Assembly: GCF_949298305.1 (NCBI RefSeq)
Contig: NZ_CASFWU010000029.1
Coordinates: 1-42,092 of the forward strand
Direction of reading: 5' to 3'
Length of the DNA: 42,092 nt
Source of the DNA: an uncultured Bacteroides sp.
Lineage (GTDB): Bacteria; Bacteroidota; Bacteroidia; Bacteroidales; Bacteroidaceae
Shown here one piece after another: positions 1 through 8,291 of the stretch (position 1 is the first letter of the stretch; each line of letters begins with the position of its first letter). The notes below the pieces were generated by a model that was not told where the DNA came from, did no database searches, and worked only from the letters and a program-made list of their open reading frames with translations. A program made the translations under genes and the position numbers.

Positions 1-95
1 ATGAAACCGGTAGTTTCAAGCAATGAAACCAGTAGTTTCAAGCAATGAAACCGATGGTTTCAACGGATGAAACAAATCTGAAACTTTTAGTTTCA
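1..95. repeat. Tandem palindromic array, 22-bp period (TGAAAC...GTTTCA)
   Basis: Three 17-nt near-palindromes, TGAAACCGGTAGTTTCA, TGAAACCAGTAGTTTCA and TGAAACCGATGGTTTCA, begin at 2, 24 and 46, exactly 22 bp apart. A left half-site follows at 68 and another full palindrome, TGAAACTTTTAGTTTCA, at 79, shifted by 11 bp (one helical turn). The array lies downstream of the epimerase gene, so it could be the control region of a gene left of the window. The spacing suggests sites on one DNA face; function is not known. Confidence 0.85.
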
Positions 96-204
96 TTGTC
101 ATGACAACCATTGGAACTTTTTTCCAGCCTGCTTGTTTCCAACTTTATACCTTTGAAAAGATGCGTTGTTCTTCATTCCGCAAGCACAAAACTTGACAGC
201 CGTT

Positions 205-1158
205 CTAAAAACATTCCGGACAGAAGCAATATTTCTTAAAATATTCGATTACATGCTTTAAACCCTCATCCAGTTTCACTACAGGCTGCCAGTGCAGTTT
301 GCTTTGGGCCAGTTCAATGTCCGGTTTCCGCTGACGTGGATCGTCTTGAGGCAGCGGACTGAAAACAAGCCGGGATTGCGATCCCGTCTGCTCAATCACC
401 TTCTTGGCAAGTTCCAAAATGGAGAATTCATGTGGATTGCCCAAATTGAGCGGCCCTGTGAAGTCATTTTCGGTGTCCATCATCCGAATCATTCCTTCAA
501 CCAGGTCGTCTATGTACTGGAAGCTACGGGTCTGCTTACCTGAACCGTAGATGGTTATGTCCTGGTCTGTCAGTGCCTGTATGACCAGGTTGGAGATGAC
601 ACGCCCGTCGTTGGGTTGCATGTTCGGGCCGTAAGTGTTGAAGATACGGACAATCTTGACGCGTACGCCGTATTGGCGGTGATAGTCCATGAACAGCGTT
701 TCGGCACAACGCTTGCCTTCGTCATAACATGAACGTATGCCCACCGGGTTCACGTTTCCCCAATAGTTTTCCACCTGCGGATGCACCATGGGGTCTCCAT
801 AGACTTCGCTGGTGGAGGCTTGAAGAATTTTGGCCTTGGTCAGCTTAGCCAGTTCCAGCATGTTGATGGCTCCCAGCACTGAAGTGCGGATGGTTTTCAC
901 GGCGTCGCTCTGATAGTGGACGGGCGATGCCGGGCAGGCCAGGTTATAGATTTCGTCCACTTCTTTCAAAATGTAGGGGATTTCCACGTCGTGTTGTACA
1001 AACTCAAAACGGGGAGAGGTGTTCAAGGAGGCAATGTTGTCTTTTGAGCCGGTAGAAAGATTGTCGAGGCAGATGACGTGATGTCCGTCTTCTATCAACC
1101 GCTTGCATAAATGGGAGCCTATGAAGCCGGCTCCGCCGCTAACCAAAATATTCTTCAT
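205..1158 (-). CDS. UDP-glucuronate decarboxylase-like NAD-dependent epimerase/dehydratase
   Basis: This 317-residue extended short-chain dehydrogenase has the Rossmann motif GGAGFIGS at residues 8-15 and the catalytic triad region STSEVYGDP (115-123) with YDEGK (Y145, K149). The segments NLACPASPVHYQ and ENYWGNVNPVGIRSCYDEGKR are typical of UDP-xylose synthase, which oxidises and decarboxylates UDP-glucuronate to UDP-xylose in the cytosol for glycan synthesis. Length fits the soluble bacterial form. dTDP-glucose 4,6-dehydratase is the main alternative, but the ACPASP motif favours the decarboxylase. The start follows a DUF4301 gene on the same strand, separated from it by a strong terminator, so the two are probably transcribed separately. 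The C-terminus ends in a small cysteine-containing tail (KYCFCPECF) of unknown relevance. Confidence 0.85.
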   Translation of the reverse strand: MKNILVSGGAGFIGSHLCKRLIEDGHHVICLDNLSTGSKDNIASLNTSPRFEFVQHDVEIPYILKEVDEIYNLACPASPVHYQSDAVKTIRTSVLGAINMLELAKLTKAKILQASTSEVYGDPMVHPQVENYWGNVNPVGIRSCYDEGKRCAETLFMDYHRQYGVRVKIVRIFNTYGPNMQPNDGRVISNLVIQALTDQDITIYGSGKQTRSFQYIDDLVEGMIRMMDTENDFTGPLNLGNPHEFSILELAKKVIEQTGSQSRLVFSPLPQDDPRQRKPDIELAQSKLHWQPVVKLDEGLKHVIEYFKKYCFCPECF

Positions 1159-1230
1159 CTAATTGTATCTATGTTGGATAGAAAACAATTCCCGGAAGCA
1201 TTTGTTTAGGGACGGGGCAGAAATAAAAAA

Positions 1231-1263
1231 GGTGTGCCGACAGCGTTTGCTGACCGGCACACC
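1231..1263 (-). terminator. Rho-independent terminator of the DUF4301 gene
   Basis: GGTGTGCCG (1231-1239) pairs perfectly with CGGCACACC (1255-1263), and an inner CAGC/GCTG stem closes on a GTTT loop. On the minus strand the hairpin is followed by a T-rich run (complement of 1221-1230). It lies 30 bp past the DUF4301 stop and ahead of the epimerase start. Confidence 0.9.
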
Positions 1264-1293
1264 CGGGGTGAATGATAATGGTTTAAAGGGGAT

Positions 1294-2811
1294 TTATTGG
1301 TGTTGTTCTCTCAGCAGGTCGTTGACTGTCTTTACCGGATTGAACGTACTGAGGGGCACTTCGACGAAGATGGTGTTCCAGTCGCTCATGGCGCCGTTCC
1401 ACAGTCCCGGCAATTCCAGAGCTTTCAGGTCTTTTCCGTTCTTTGACTTGTAGGAGATGAAACCGGTGGATTTGTCCACGTACTTCACAAGGTCAAACTT
1501 ATGGCCTTTGTAGTCGCGTACGGCACATACCAGGTCAACCGGATTGAAGTGTGTACCCTTCTCAAACATTTCTTTCTTCTCGGGATCCTTCATGTCAATC
1601 TGCGAACTTTCAAGGATTTGAAGAGAAATGGTGCCGTCGCTGTTGTATGCCAGGAACGGACCTCCGCCGGGCTCGCCTACATTCTTCACCATACCGCAGA
1701 CACGCATCGGTCGGTTCAGTTTCTTCTTCAGATAAATGACCAGCTCGGCATCTTCCAGGTCTTTCGTATCGGGATTCTTGCAGTAGAGCTTCTTTTGCAG
1801 GAACTGCAGAATTTCCAACACCTGCTCGTGGGTATATTTACCGCTGTCCAGCAGTTGCAGGTAAGCGAACGCCTGTTGTTGCAGAGTGACCAGTACGCCG
1901 GCAATCAACTTCTTGTAGAGCACGGTGTCACCTTTCAGCTTGTCTGGTACTACATTGTCAATGTTCTTGATGAAGATGACATCTGCATCCAGGTCGTTCA
2001 GGTTCTCAATCAAGGCCCCGTGGCCACCCGGACGGAACAACAACTTGCCATTGTCACGGAAAGGTTTGTTTTCCATATCGGCAGCAATGGTGTCAGTGCT
2101 GGGCTTCTGTTCGGAGAAGGAAATGTTATAGTCCACACCATACTTTTTGCTGTATGTGGCGGCTTTTTCGTCTACCAGGGCCTTGAACAGTTCTCGATGC
2201 TCGGGCGAAACCGTGAAGTGTACGTTCACCTTCCCGTTTCGGTTGGCGGCATAAAGTGCACCTTCCACCAAATGCTCTTCCAGAGGAGTACGGCTTCCGC
2301 CTTCATATTTATGGAATTTCAGCAGGCCTTTGGGCAATGAGCCGTAGTTCAGTCCGGCTGCTTGGAGCAATGCGGCCACCACGGCCTTGTAGTTGCCGGC
2401 AGCTATCAACGTCGGAATGTCTTTGCCTTCGTTCTTCTGGCAAGCGGCATTCAGGTCGTCATAGAAGGCGAATTTATCGATTTGTTCAAAAAAGGTCTTC
2501 TCGAAGGTTGTCTGAGGTGCATCGTAGTCGGCACCAAGAAATTCAAACATGTTCTTGAACATGCGACTGGCAGCACCCGATGCAGGAACGAACTTGACAA
2601 CCGTCTTGTCGGTTTGTGTATAGGCAGTCCATGCATCCAGATATTTTTCCTGTGCTTCTGGTTCAGGAGCCAGGATGCCATTTTCTAACGATGCGGCGGC
2701 ATAAAGCTTCAGGAAGGGAAATCCTTTTTCAAAACTTGCCAATTGATCGGCGATTTGTTCTTCAGAAATGCCTTTTTGGGCGAGCAATTCTTTGTCTTGC
2801 GGTGTTATCAT
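1294..2811 (-). CDS. DUF4301 family protein
   Basis: This 505-residue cytosolic protein matches the Bacteroidetes DUF4301 family in length and landmarks, including PASGAASRMFK (about residues 76-86), RPGGHGALIENLNDLDADVIFIKNIDN and GGGPFLAYN. The glycine-rich loop and the KNIDN segment resemble nucleotidyltransferase (sugar-nucleotide pyrophosphorylase) folds, but no reaction is established, so the function stays open. The start ATG at 2811 (MITPQDKELL) is preferred: an upstream in-frame ATG at 2856 would add 15 residues atypical of the family and lie in the AT-rich leader. It is divergent from the RelA/SpoT gene and has its own terminator, so it is probably monocistronic. Confidence 0.85.
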   Translation of the reverse strand: MITPQDKELLAQKGISEEQIADQLASFEKGFPFLKLYAAASLENGILAPEPEAQEKYLDAWTAYTQTDKTVVKFVPASGAASRMFKNMFEFLGADYDAPQTTFEKTFFEQIDKFAFYDDLNAACQKNEGKDIPTLIAAGNYKAVVAALLQAAGLNYGSLPKGLLKFHKYEGGSRTPLEEHLVEGALYAANRNGKVNVHFTVSPEHRELFKALVDEKAATYSKKYGVDYNISFSEQKPSTDTIAADMENKPFRDNGKLLFRPGGHGALIENLNDLDADVIFIKNIDNVVPDKLKGDTVLYKKLIAGVLVTLQQQAFAYLQLLDSGKYTHEQVLEILQFLQKKLYCKNPDTKDLEDAELVIYLKKKLNRPMRVCGMVKNVGEPGGGPFLAYNSDGTISLQILESSQIDMKDPEKKEMFEKGTHFNPVDLVCAVRDYKGHKFDLVKYVDKSTGFISYKSKNGKDLKALELPGLWNGAMSDWNTIFVEVPLSTFNPVKTVNDLLREQHQ

Positions 2812-2860
2812 AATACTATTTTTATTAATTGATGGCCAAATGTATAAAAAAAACACAAGC

Positions 2861-2894
2861 TTTGTAAGGAAAAAGAAGAAAAAAAGTACCTTTA
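2861..2894 (+). promoter_or_regulatory. Bacteroides-type promoter of the RelA/SpoT gene
   Basis: TTTG at 2861-2864 and TACCTTTA at 2887-2894 match the -33 (TTTG) and -7 (TAnnTTTG, one mismatch) boxes with a 26-bp start-to-start spacing. The start codon follows 15 bp later. Confidence 0.5.
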
Positions 2895-2909
2895 CACCAT
2901 AAAATATGG

Positions 2910-5135
2910 ATGATTATGGAAACTGTTGGATTTTTCACGGCTGAAGAGAAGAAGCAACTCTTCATGCTCTACCGCAAATTGCTGCAACTCTCCGGCGAAA
3001 CGCTTCAGAAGGACGATTGCAGGAAACTGAAGACTCATCTCATCAATTCAATACAGAGCAATCTGATACAGAGGGACATTTTCGGACTGAACCCCGTCAT
3101 TAAGGACATGCAGACAGCGGTCATCGTGGCCGAAGAAATAGGAATGAGGAGGGCATCCATCCTGGGCCTGATGCTGCACGACTCTGTGAGATGCGGCAAC
3201 TATACCATCGAACAGGTGCAGCGCGACTATGGCGAGGACGTGGCAGGCATTATCCGTGGACTGATACGGGTCCATGACCTTTACACCAAAAGCCCCACCA
3301 TCGAGTCGGAGAACTTCCGCAATCTGCTGCTCTCCTTTGCCGAAGACATGCGGGTCATCCTCATCATGATAGCCGACCGTGTCAACATCATGCGCCAAAT
3401 TAAGGACTGCGAGAACGACGAAGCACGCCGGCAGGTTTCCGCCGAGGCTGCTTATCTGTATGCTCCGCTTGCCCATAAACTGGGACTCTACAAGCTGAAG
3501 TCGGAACTGGAAGACCTTTCGCTGAAATATACCGAGAAGGAAGTCTACTACCACATCAAGGACAAACTGAACGAGACCAAGGCTTCTCGTGACCGCTACA
3601 TTGCCTCTTTCATCGCCCCTGTGCAGAAGAAGTTGGAAGAGTCCGGCCTGAAGTTCCATATCAAGGGCCGTACCAAGTCCATCCACTCCATCTACCAGAA
3701 GATGAAGAAGCAGAAGTGCCCCTTCGAGGGTGTGTACGACCTGTTTGCCATCCGCGTCATCCTGGATTCGCCCAAAGAGAAGGAAAAGCAGGAATGCTGG
3801 CAGGTGTACTCCATCGTGACAGACATGTACCAGCCCAATCCCAAACGGCTGCGCGACTGGCTGTCCGTACCGAAGAGTAATGGATACGAGTCGTTGCACA
3901 TCACTGTGATGGGGCCCGAAGGCAAGTGGGTGGAAGTACAGATACGCACCGAACGCATGGACGAGATTGCCGAACGGGGTCTGGCTGCCCACTGGCGTTA
4001 CAAGGGCATCAAGGGCGAAAGCGGACTGGATGAATGGCTGACTTCGGTGCGCGAAGCATTGGAGAACTCGGACAGCAGCGGGATGGAGACCATGGACCAG
4101 TTCAAACTGGATCTCTACGAGGACGAGGTGTTTGTCTTTACTCCCAAAGGTGACCTTTTCAAGCTGCCCAAGGGAGCTACGGTGCTGGACTTCGCCTTCC
4201 ATATACACAGCAAACTGGGATGCAAGTGCATCGGTGCCAAGGTAAACGGCAAGAATGTACAGTTGAAGCAGGTATTGCACAGCGGCGACCAGGTAGAAAT
4301 CATGACCTCGAACACGCAGACTCCCAAGCAGGACTGGTTGAACATCGTCACTACCTCAAAGGCACGTACCAAAATACGTCAGGCTCTGAAGGAAATGGCC
4401 GTGCGCCAACATGCCTTTGCCAAAGAAATGCTGGAACGAAAGTTCAGAAACCGCAAGATAGAGTATGACGAATCTATCATGATGCGGCTCATCAAGCGGC
4501 TCGGCTTCAAGGTCGTGACCGACTTTTACCAGGCTATTGCCGACGAGACGTTGGACATTAACGAGGTACTGGACAAATACATAGAGCAGCAGAAACGGGA
4601 AACCGACACACACGATGACATTGTCTACCGCAGTGCCGAAGGATACAACCTTCATGCAACTCCACCCGAAGAGAGCGGAGGCAAGGAAGACATCCTGGTG
4701 ATAGACCAGAACCTGAAAGGATTGGAATTCAAGTTGGCCAAGTGCTGCAACCCCATTTATGGCGACGATGTGTTCGGCTTTGTCAGTGTGACGGGCGGCA
4801 TCAAGATACACCGTTGCGACTGCCCGAATGCCACCGACTTGCGCGAACGCTTCGGCTACCGCATTGTGAAGGCACGTTGGGCGGGTAAGGCCGTAGGTAC
4901 CCAGTATCCTATCACCCTGCGCGTTGTGGGCCATGACGACATAGGCATCGTTACCAACATCACCTCCATCATCTCCAAGGAGACAGGCATCACCCTGCGG
5001 AGTATTGGCATAGAGTCCAACGACGGCCTCTTCTCGGGAACTCTCACCGTCATGGTAAGCGACACGGGCCATCTGGAGGCTCTCATCAAGAAACTGCGTA
5101 CGGTGAAGGGGGTGAAGCAGGTGGCGAGAAACTGA
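2910..5135 (+). CDS. relA: RelA/SpoT family (p)ppGpp synthetase, hydrolase site degenerate
   Basis: This 741-residue long RSH protein would make the stringent-response alarmone from ATP and GDP/GTP. Domain order: HD-type hydrolase region (about 30-180), synthetase (about 235-365) with RTKSIHSIYQKM (254-265), GYESLH (325-330) and EVQIRT (E342 catalytic), TGS (about 405-470), the cysteine-containing helical region (AKCCNPIYGDD), and a C-terminal ACT domain (about 665-741). In the hydrolase domain H90-D91 and the ADR aspartate (D156) remain, but the ED pair normally following HD is replaced by RC (HDSVRCG) and the early histidine is absent. Hydrolysis is therefore probably lost, as in RelA-type enzymes; a second, hydrolase-competent RSH elsewhere in the genome is expected. 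It is followed by a large inverted-repeat element and then dgkA. Confidence 0.93.
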   Translation: MIMETVGFFTAEEKKQLFMLYRKLLQLSGETLQKDDCRKLKTHLINSIQSNLIQRDIFGLNPVIKDMQTAVIVAEEIGMRRASILGLMLHDSVRCGNYTIEQVQRDYGEDVAGIIRGLIRVHDLYTKSPTIESENFRNLLLSFAEDMRVILIMIADRVNIMRQIKDCENDEARRQVSAEAAYLYAPLAHKLGLYKLKSELEDLSLKYTEKEVYYHIKDKLNETKASRDRYIASFIAPVQKKLEESGLKFHIKGRTKSIHSIYQKMKKQKCPFEGVYDLFAIRVILDSPKEKEKQECWQVYSIVTDMYQPNPKRLRDWLSVPKSNGYESLHITVMGPEGKWVEVQIRTERMDEIAERGLAAHWRYKGIKGESGLDEWLTSVREALENSDSSGMETMDQFKLDLYEDEVFVFTPKGDLFKLPKGATVLDFAFHIHSKLGCKCIGAKVNGKNVQLKQVLHSGDQVEIMTSNTQTPKQDWLNIVTTSKARTKIRQALKEMAVRQHAFAKEMLERKFRNRKIEYDESIMMRLIKRLGFKVVTDFYQAIADETLDINEVLDKYIEQQKRETDTHDDIVYRSAEGYNLHATPPEESGGKEDILVIDQNLKGLEFKLAKCCNPIYGDDVFGFVSVTGGIKIHRCDCPNATDLRERFGYRIVKARWAGKAVGTQYPITLRVVGHDDIGIVTNITSIISKETGITLRSIGIESNDGLFSGTLTVMVSDTGHLEALIKKLRTVKGVKQVARN

Positions 5136-5141
5136 AACTTC

Positions 5142-5304
5142 AGGAGTTAAAGGGAGTTAGAGGGAGTTATCACTCCACTTCGCTCCATTCAAGGAGTTAA
5201 AGGCCAATACTCTTGTTAATGAAATCCATTACCGAAGTATTGGCTTTTAACTCCAGAGCCCGCCCCAGGCGGGCGATAACTCCCTCTAACTCCCTTTAAC
5301 TCCT
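5142..5304. repeat. Dispersed palindromic element (GGAGTTA family), copy 1
   Basis: The outer arms 5142-5171 and 5275-5304 are a perfect 30-bp inverted repeat made of GGAGTTAra-type decamers. A second pair of arms (5193-5210 and 5237-5254, 17 of 18 matching) and a GC hairpin, GCCCGCC-CCA-GGCGGGC (5258-5274), lie inside. A homologous copy is at 13346-13458. The element fills the rel-dgkA gap and could fold in either transcript, so it may also act as a terminator. Confidence 0.9.
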
Positions 5305-5323
5305 TGAATAAACAATAGATTAT

Positions 5324-5695
5324 ATGCACTACAACTTCAAGAAACAGCTTCGCAGCTTCGGCTATGCCTGGAAGGGCATCCGCTGTTGCGTGGGCAGGGA
5401 GCAGAACCTCAGCTTCCACCTCATTGTGACCGTCTGCGTGGTGGCGGCAGGCTTTGTACTGGGCATCACGCCCGGCGAGTGGACGGCCATCGTCATCTGC
5501 ATCGGCGTGGTCATAGCCGCCGAACTCTTCAACACCGCCATCGAACGGCTGGTGGACCTCGTGTCGCCCCAGCGGCATCCATTGGCAGGGCAGGTAAAAG
5601 ACATCGCCGCCGGAGCGGTGTTGGTATGCGCTCTGGCGGCGATTGTTGTCGGGTTGATTATTTTTGTACCTTATCTGACCCGTTTCTTCTTGTAA
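5324..5695 (+). CDS. dgkA: Diacylglycerol kinase / undecaprenol kinase family (DgkA)
   Basis: This 123-residue integral membrane kinase phosphorylates a lipid alcohol (diacylglycerol or undecaprenol) with ATP and recycles lipids in envelope synthesis. The family signature ELFNTAIERLVD (residues 67-78) is intact with E67, N70, E74 and D78, together with the N-terminal EQN (26-28) and the late KD pair (92-93). Three hydrophobic helices (about 31-47, 53-70 and 95-117) fit the DgkA topology. Bacteroidetes members are often closer to the Gram-positive undecaprenol kinase type, so the substrate is uncertain. Its last 25 bp overlap the 3' end of the convergent MFS gene. Confidence 0.9.
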   Translation: MHYNFKKQLRSFGYAWKGIRCCVGREQNLSFHLIVTVCVVAAGFVLGITPGEWTAIVICIGVVIAAELFNTAIERLVDLVSPQRHPLAGQVKDIAAGAVLVCALAAIVVGLIIFVPYLTRFFL

Positions 5696-6636
5696 TAGGA
5701 ACGTGTGACGAAAACGAACATCAGCAACGCCAACAGCAACAATCCGATTCCCAGTTTGCAAACTTCGTTTCCGTCATTCATGCCACACACTGTCCAAATG
5801 CCGCCCACCATACCTATATCCAGCAACAGGTTAAAAGTCATGTTGCCTGTGGCCCGTTGGCAGTGATGGGAGAGCTTAACAAACATCTTTACCAACGGCG
5901 GAGTGATTAGCGGCAAAAGTAACAGGGGCAACATCCAAACGATTCCATTCTCCACAGACCGATTAGTGAGGAATACCGAGGCCATGCCGAATGCGAATGC
6001 CAATATGCCTACGTTGATGGCTGGCAACCAGGCGCGCGCCAATAAAAAACGGTCGAGACTGAACAGCCGTACACCAATGGGAGCGCGAAAAGAAACATAG
6101 ACCCAAGCCGCCAGTAGCAGCGCTATTCCATTGAGGGCAACAGCTATGTAGAAAAGCTGTGCCGAAGGACAGGCGGTGAAAGCCCATACTCCCAGCATCA
6201 TACCTGTTACCATGCCTATCCGTCCACACAGGGCAAAGAACATGTTGCCTCCTGTGCGGTGCCCTGAAGGTGTGATGTCTATGCTGATGGTGGTGCCAGC
6301 CCCTGTAGCCAGTGCGAAGCAGCCCCCTTGCAGCAATGCCACCCAGCAATACCAGGCTTCGGTTGCATGTGAGGCAGCCGCCATTGTCAGGGCGATGCCT
6401 GCTACGGAAAATAGCAGCACATGCTTCCGCTTCAGTGCGTCTGCCAGATAGGCGTGGAGCGGCCCCACTGCCACCATGCCCGCTATGAAGGCAGGATAGA
6501 TGGCCGTCGCCTTGTCGGCCAGGGCCAGCGGCAGCACTGCCAGCATCATATAGACCGATGCATACACCAAAAAGTTGGTGACACACATCAGTCCCAGATT
6601 TGCATTGAAAAGTTTATCAGTACTGTTCTTTCTCAT
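5671..6636 (-). CDS. MFS transporter, short form
   Basis: This 321-residue protein has about ten hydrophobic segments and an MFS-like cytoplasmic loop (YLADALKRKHVLL, near residues 63-75). It is shorter than the usual 390-400 residues. The central loop and the C-terminal helix set look compressed, so it may be a reduced family member or have lost two helices. Substrate cannot be inferred. The start ATG at 6636 lies inside the end of panB (20-bp overlap), implying translational coupling and one transcript with panB. Pantothenate-pathway linkage is possible but not shown. The 3' end overlaps dgkA in the opposite direction. Confidence 0.75.
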   Translation of the reverse strand: MRKNSTDKLFNANLGLMCVTNFLVYASVYMMLAVLPLALADKATAIYPAFIAGMVAVGPLHAYLADALKRKHVLLFSVAGIALTMAAASHATEAWYCWVALLQGGCFALATGAGTTISIDITPSGHRTGGNMFFALCGRIGMVTGMMLGVWAFTACPSAQLFYIAVALNGIALLLAAWVYVSFRAPIGVRLFSLDRFLLARAWLPAINVGILAFAFGMASVFLTNRSVENGIVWMLPLLLLPLITPPLVKMFVKLSHHCQRATGNMTFNLLLDIGMVGGIWTVCGMNDGNEVCKLGIGLLLLALLMFVFVTRSYYKKKRVR

Positions 6637-7438
6637 TCGGGAAATCTAAGTTCTTCACATCGGACACGTATCGGCTGATGGCGTCCGTCATTACCGTATG
6701 CAGGTCGGCATAGCGGCGCAGGAAACGAGGGCGGAAGCCGTTGTTCATGCCCAGCATGTCCTGGCATACCAGCACCTGGCCGTCCACATCGCCGCCGGCA
6801 CCGATGCCGATGACAGGGATGGTCAGCTCGCGGGCCACGCGGGCAGCCAGCGCGGCGGGAATCTTCTCCAGCACCAGGGCGAAGCAGCCGGCCTCTTCCA
6901 GCAGGTGGGCGTCGCGCACCAGCTTCTCGGCCTCGGCCTCGTCCTTGGCACGGACGGTGTAAGTACCGTACTTGTTGATGCTCTGCGGCATCAGGCCCAG
7001 ATGGCCCATCAGGGGAATGCCTGCGCTGAGGATGCGCTTCACGGTGCCGATAATCTCCTCGCCGCCTTCCAGCTTCAGCGCGTCGGCGTGGCTCTCCTTC
7101 ATGATGCGGATGGCCGATGCAAGGCCTTCCAGTTCGTTGCCCTGGTAGGAGCCGAAGGGCATGTCCACCACCACCATGGCACGCTTCACGCCGCGCACCA
7201 CCGACTTGCCGTGGTAAATCATCTGGTCCAGCGTGATGGGCAGGGTCGTCACGTTGCCCGCCATGACGTTGGAGGCCGAGTCGCCCACCAGGATGACGTC
7301 TATGCCTGCACCGTCCACAATCTGTGCCATGGTGTAGTCGTATGCCGTCAGCATTGATATCTTTTCGCCTCTCTGCTTCATCTCTACGAGGCGATGAGTA
7401 GTCACTTTACGAGTGTCGTCTGAAATATATCCAGCCAT
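6617..7438 (-). CDS. panB: 3-methyl-2-oxobutanoate hydroxymethyltransferase (PanB)
   Basis: This 273-residue TIM-barrel enzyme transfers a hydroxymethyl group from methylene-tetrahydrofolate to 2-oxoisovalerate, the first committed step of pantothenate and CoA synthesis. All expected active-site positions are visible: D53 (VGDS), D92 (VDMPFGSY), K122 and E124 (LKLEGG) and the catalytic E191 (VLEKIP). The glycine-rich GIGAGGDVDGQVLV (211-224) is also typical. Length is normal. It is the first gene of a two-gene unit with the MFS transporter, and a -7 box lies 44 bp upstream. Confidence 0.97.
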   Translation of the reverse strand: MAGYISDDTRKVTTHRLVEMKQRGEKISMLTAYDYTMAQIVDGAGIDVILVGDSASNVMAGNVTTLPITLDQMIYHGKSVVRGVKRAMVVVDMPFGSYQGNELEGLASAIRIMKESHADALKLEGGEEIIGTVKRILSAGIPLMGHLGLMPQSINKYGTYTVRAKDEAEAEKLVRDAHLLEEAGCFALVLEKIPAALAARVARELTIPVIGIGAGGDVDGQVLVCQDMLGMNNGFRPRFLRRYADLHTVMTDAISRYVSDVKNLDFPNEKEQY

Positions 7439-7481
7439 TTTACTTATTATTTATAGGGTTATTATTCTGAAAAACCGGCTG

Positions 7482-7489
7482 CAAAGTTA
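7482..7489 (-). promoter_or_regulatory. -7 box upstream of panB
   Basis: The minus strand reads TAACTTTG, an exact TAnnTTTG match, 44 bp before the panB start. The -33 region (TGTG around 7511-7514) is weak. Confidence 0.45.
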
Positions 7490-7538
7490 CAGCTTTTTTG
7501 GTTATTGGTACACAGGCAGGGGGAATTAATGCGTGCCG

Positions 7539-8192
7539 TCAGCCGCGCCTCACCTCCAGCATCCGCCCGTAGGTGAAGCCCCGGAAGTCGTCTATCACGG
7601 CGTGGCACAACGGAGCGATGGCTTCGCGCGGATTGGTCGTGGCCAGACCTACCACATTGGCGCCAGACGCCAGTCCGGCCCGCAGGCCATTGAAGGAATC
7701 CTCGAACACCCAGGTCGTATCAGGCTCAGAACCAAACACCTGCATACCCAGCAGGAAACAGTCGGGGGCAGGCTTCGAGGCGGTGAACAGTTCTGCCGTC
7801 AGGATGCGGTCGAAGAGGCTGTCCAGGTCGGGATGCACGCGGCGCACGGCTTCCATCTTCTTCCCGTTGGAGCTGGTGACCACCGCCGTGCGCACACCGT
7901 GACGGCGCAGGTCGTCCAGGAAGTCGAGCACGCCGGGGATGAAGCTGTAGTCCATCTGCTGCTCGAAGCGGTCCAGGGCGGCGGTTATCTCCGCCTGTTC
8001 GGCCGTCCGCCCGTCGAAAAAAGTCTCGTAGATGTAGGTCAGGGTCTGTCCCTTGATGCGCACTTCCAGGTCGTCCATGCCCAAATAATCAGTGCCTATG
8101 CGGTGCCAGAATACGCTGTACTGCGTCTCGGTGTCGGCCACCACGCCGTCAAAGTCGAAGAGGACGGCTACATTTGTTTTGCTGTTATCCAT
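7539..8192 (-). CDS. HAD-family phosphatase (beta-phosphoglucomutase-like)
   Basis: This 217-residue HAD-superfamily enzyme has a C1 helical cap. Motif I is LFDFDGV with nucleophile D13 and acid/base D15; motif II is VVTSSN (T106/S107); motif III is K140 (SKPAPD); motif IV is FEDS (E164, D165). Such proteins dephosphorylate small sugar phosphates or act as phosphoglucomutases. The exact substrate cannot be assigned from sequence. It is separate from panB (about 100 bp) and divergent from the MATE gene. Confidence 0.9.
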   Translation of the reverse strand: MDNSKTNVAVLFDFDGVVADTETQYSVFWHRIGTDYLGMDDLEVRIKGQTLTYIYETFFDGRTAEQAEITAALDRFEQQMDYSFIPGVLDFLDDLRRHGVRTAVVTSSNGKKMEAVRRVHPDLDSLFDRILTAELFTASKPAPDCFLLGMQVFGSEPDTTWVFEDSFNGLRAGLASGANVVGLATTNPREAIAPLCHAVIDDFRGFTYGRMLEVRRG

Positions 8193-8255
8193 ATCTTTAC
8201 GTCAAAAGTCGGGTGCAAAGGTCTGAAAAGTATCCGTACCTTGCAAGTTTTTTTG

Positions 8256-8263
8256 TACCTTTG
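8256..8263 (+). promoter_or_regulatory. -7 box upstream of the MATE transporter gene
   Basis: TACCTTTG is an exact TAnnTTTG match, 28 bp before the start codon. No convincing TTTG is seen 26 bp upstream. Confidence 0.45.
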
Positions 8264-8291
8264 CGTTTGATAACCCTCTAACCACCTGCTT

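Noticed and set aside
3048..4280. Minus-strand ORF of 410 codons opposite the RelA/SpoT gene
   Set aside because: It lies wholly inside a gene with clear catalytic motifs and has no recognisable domain.
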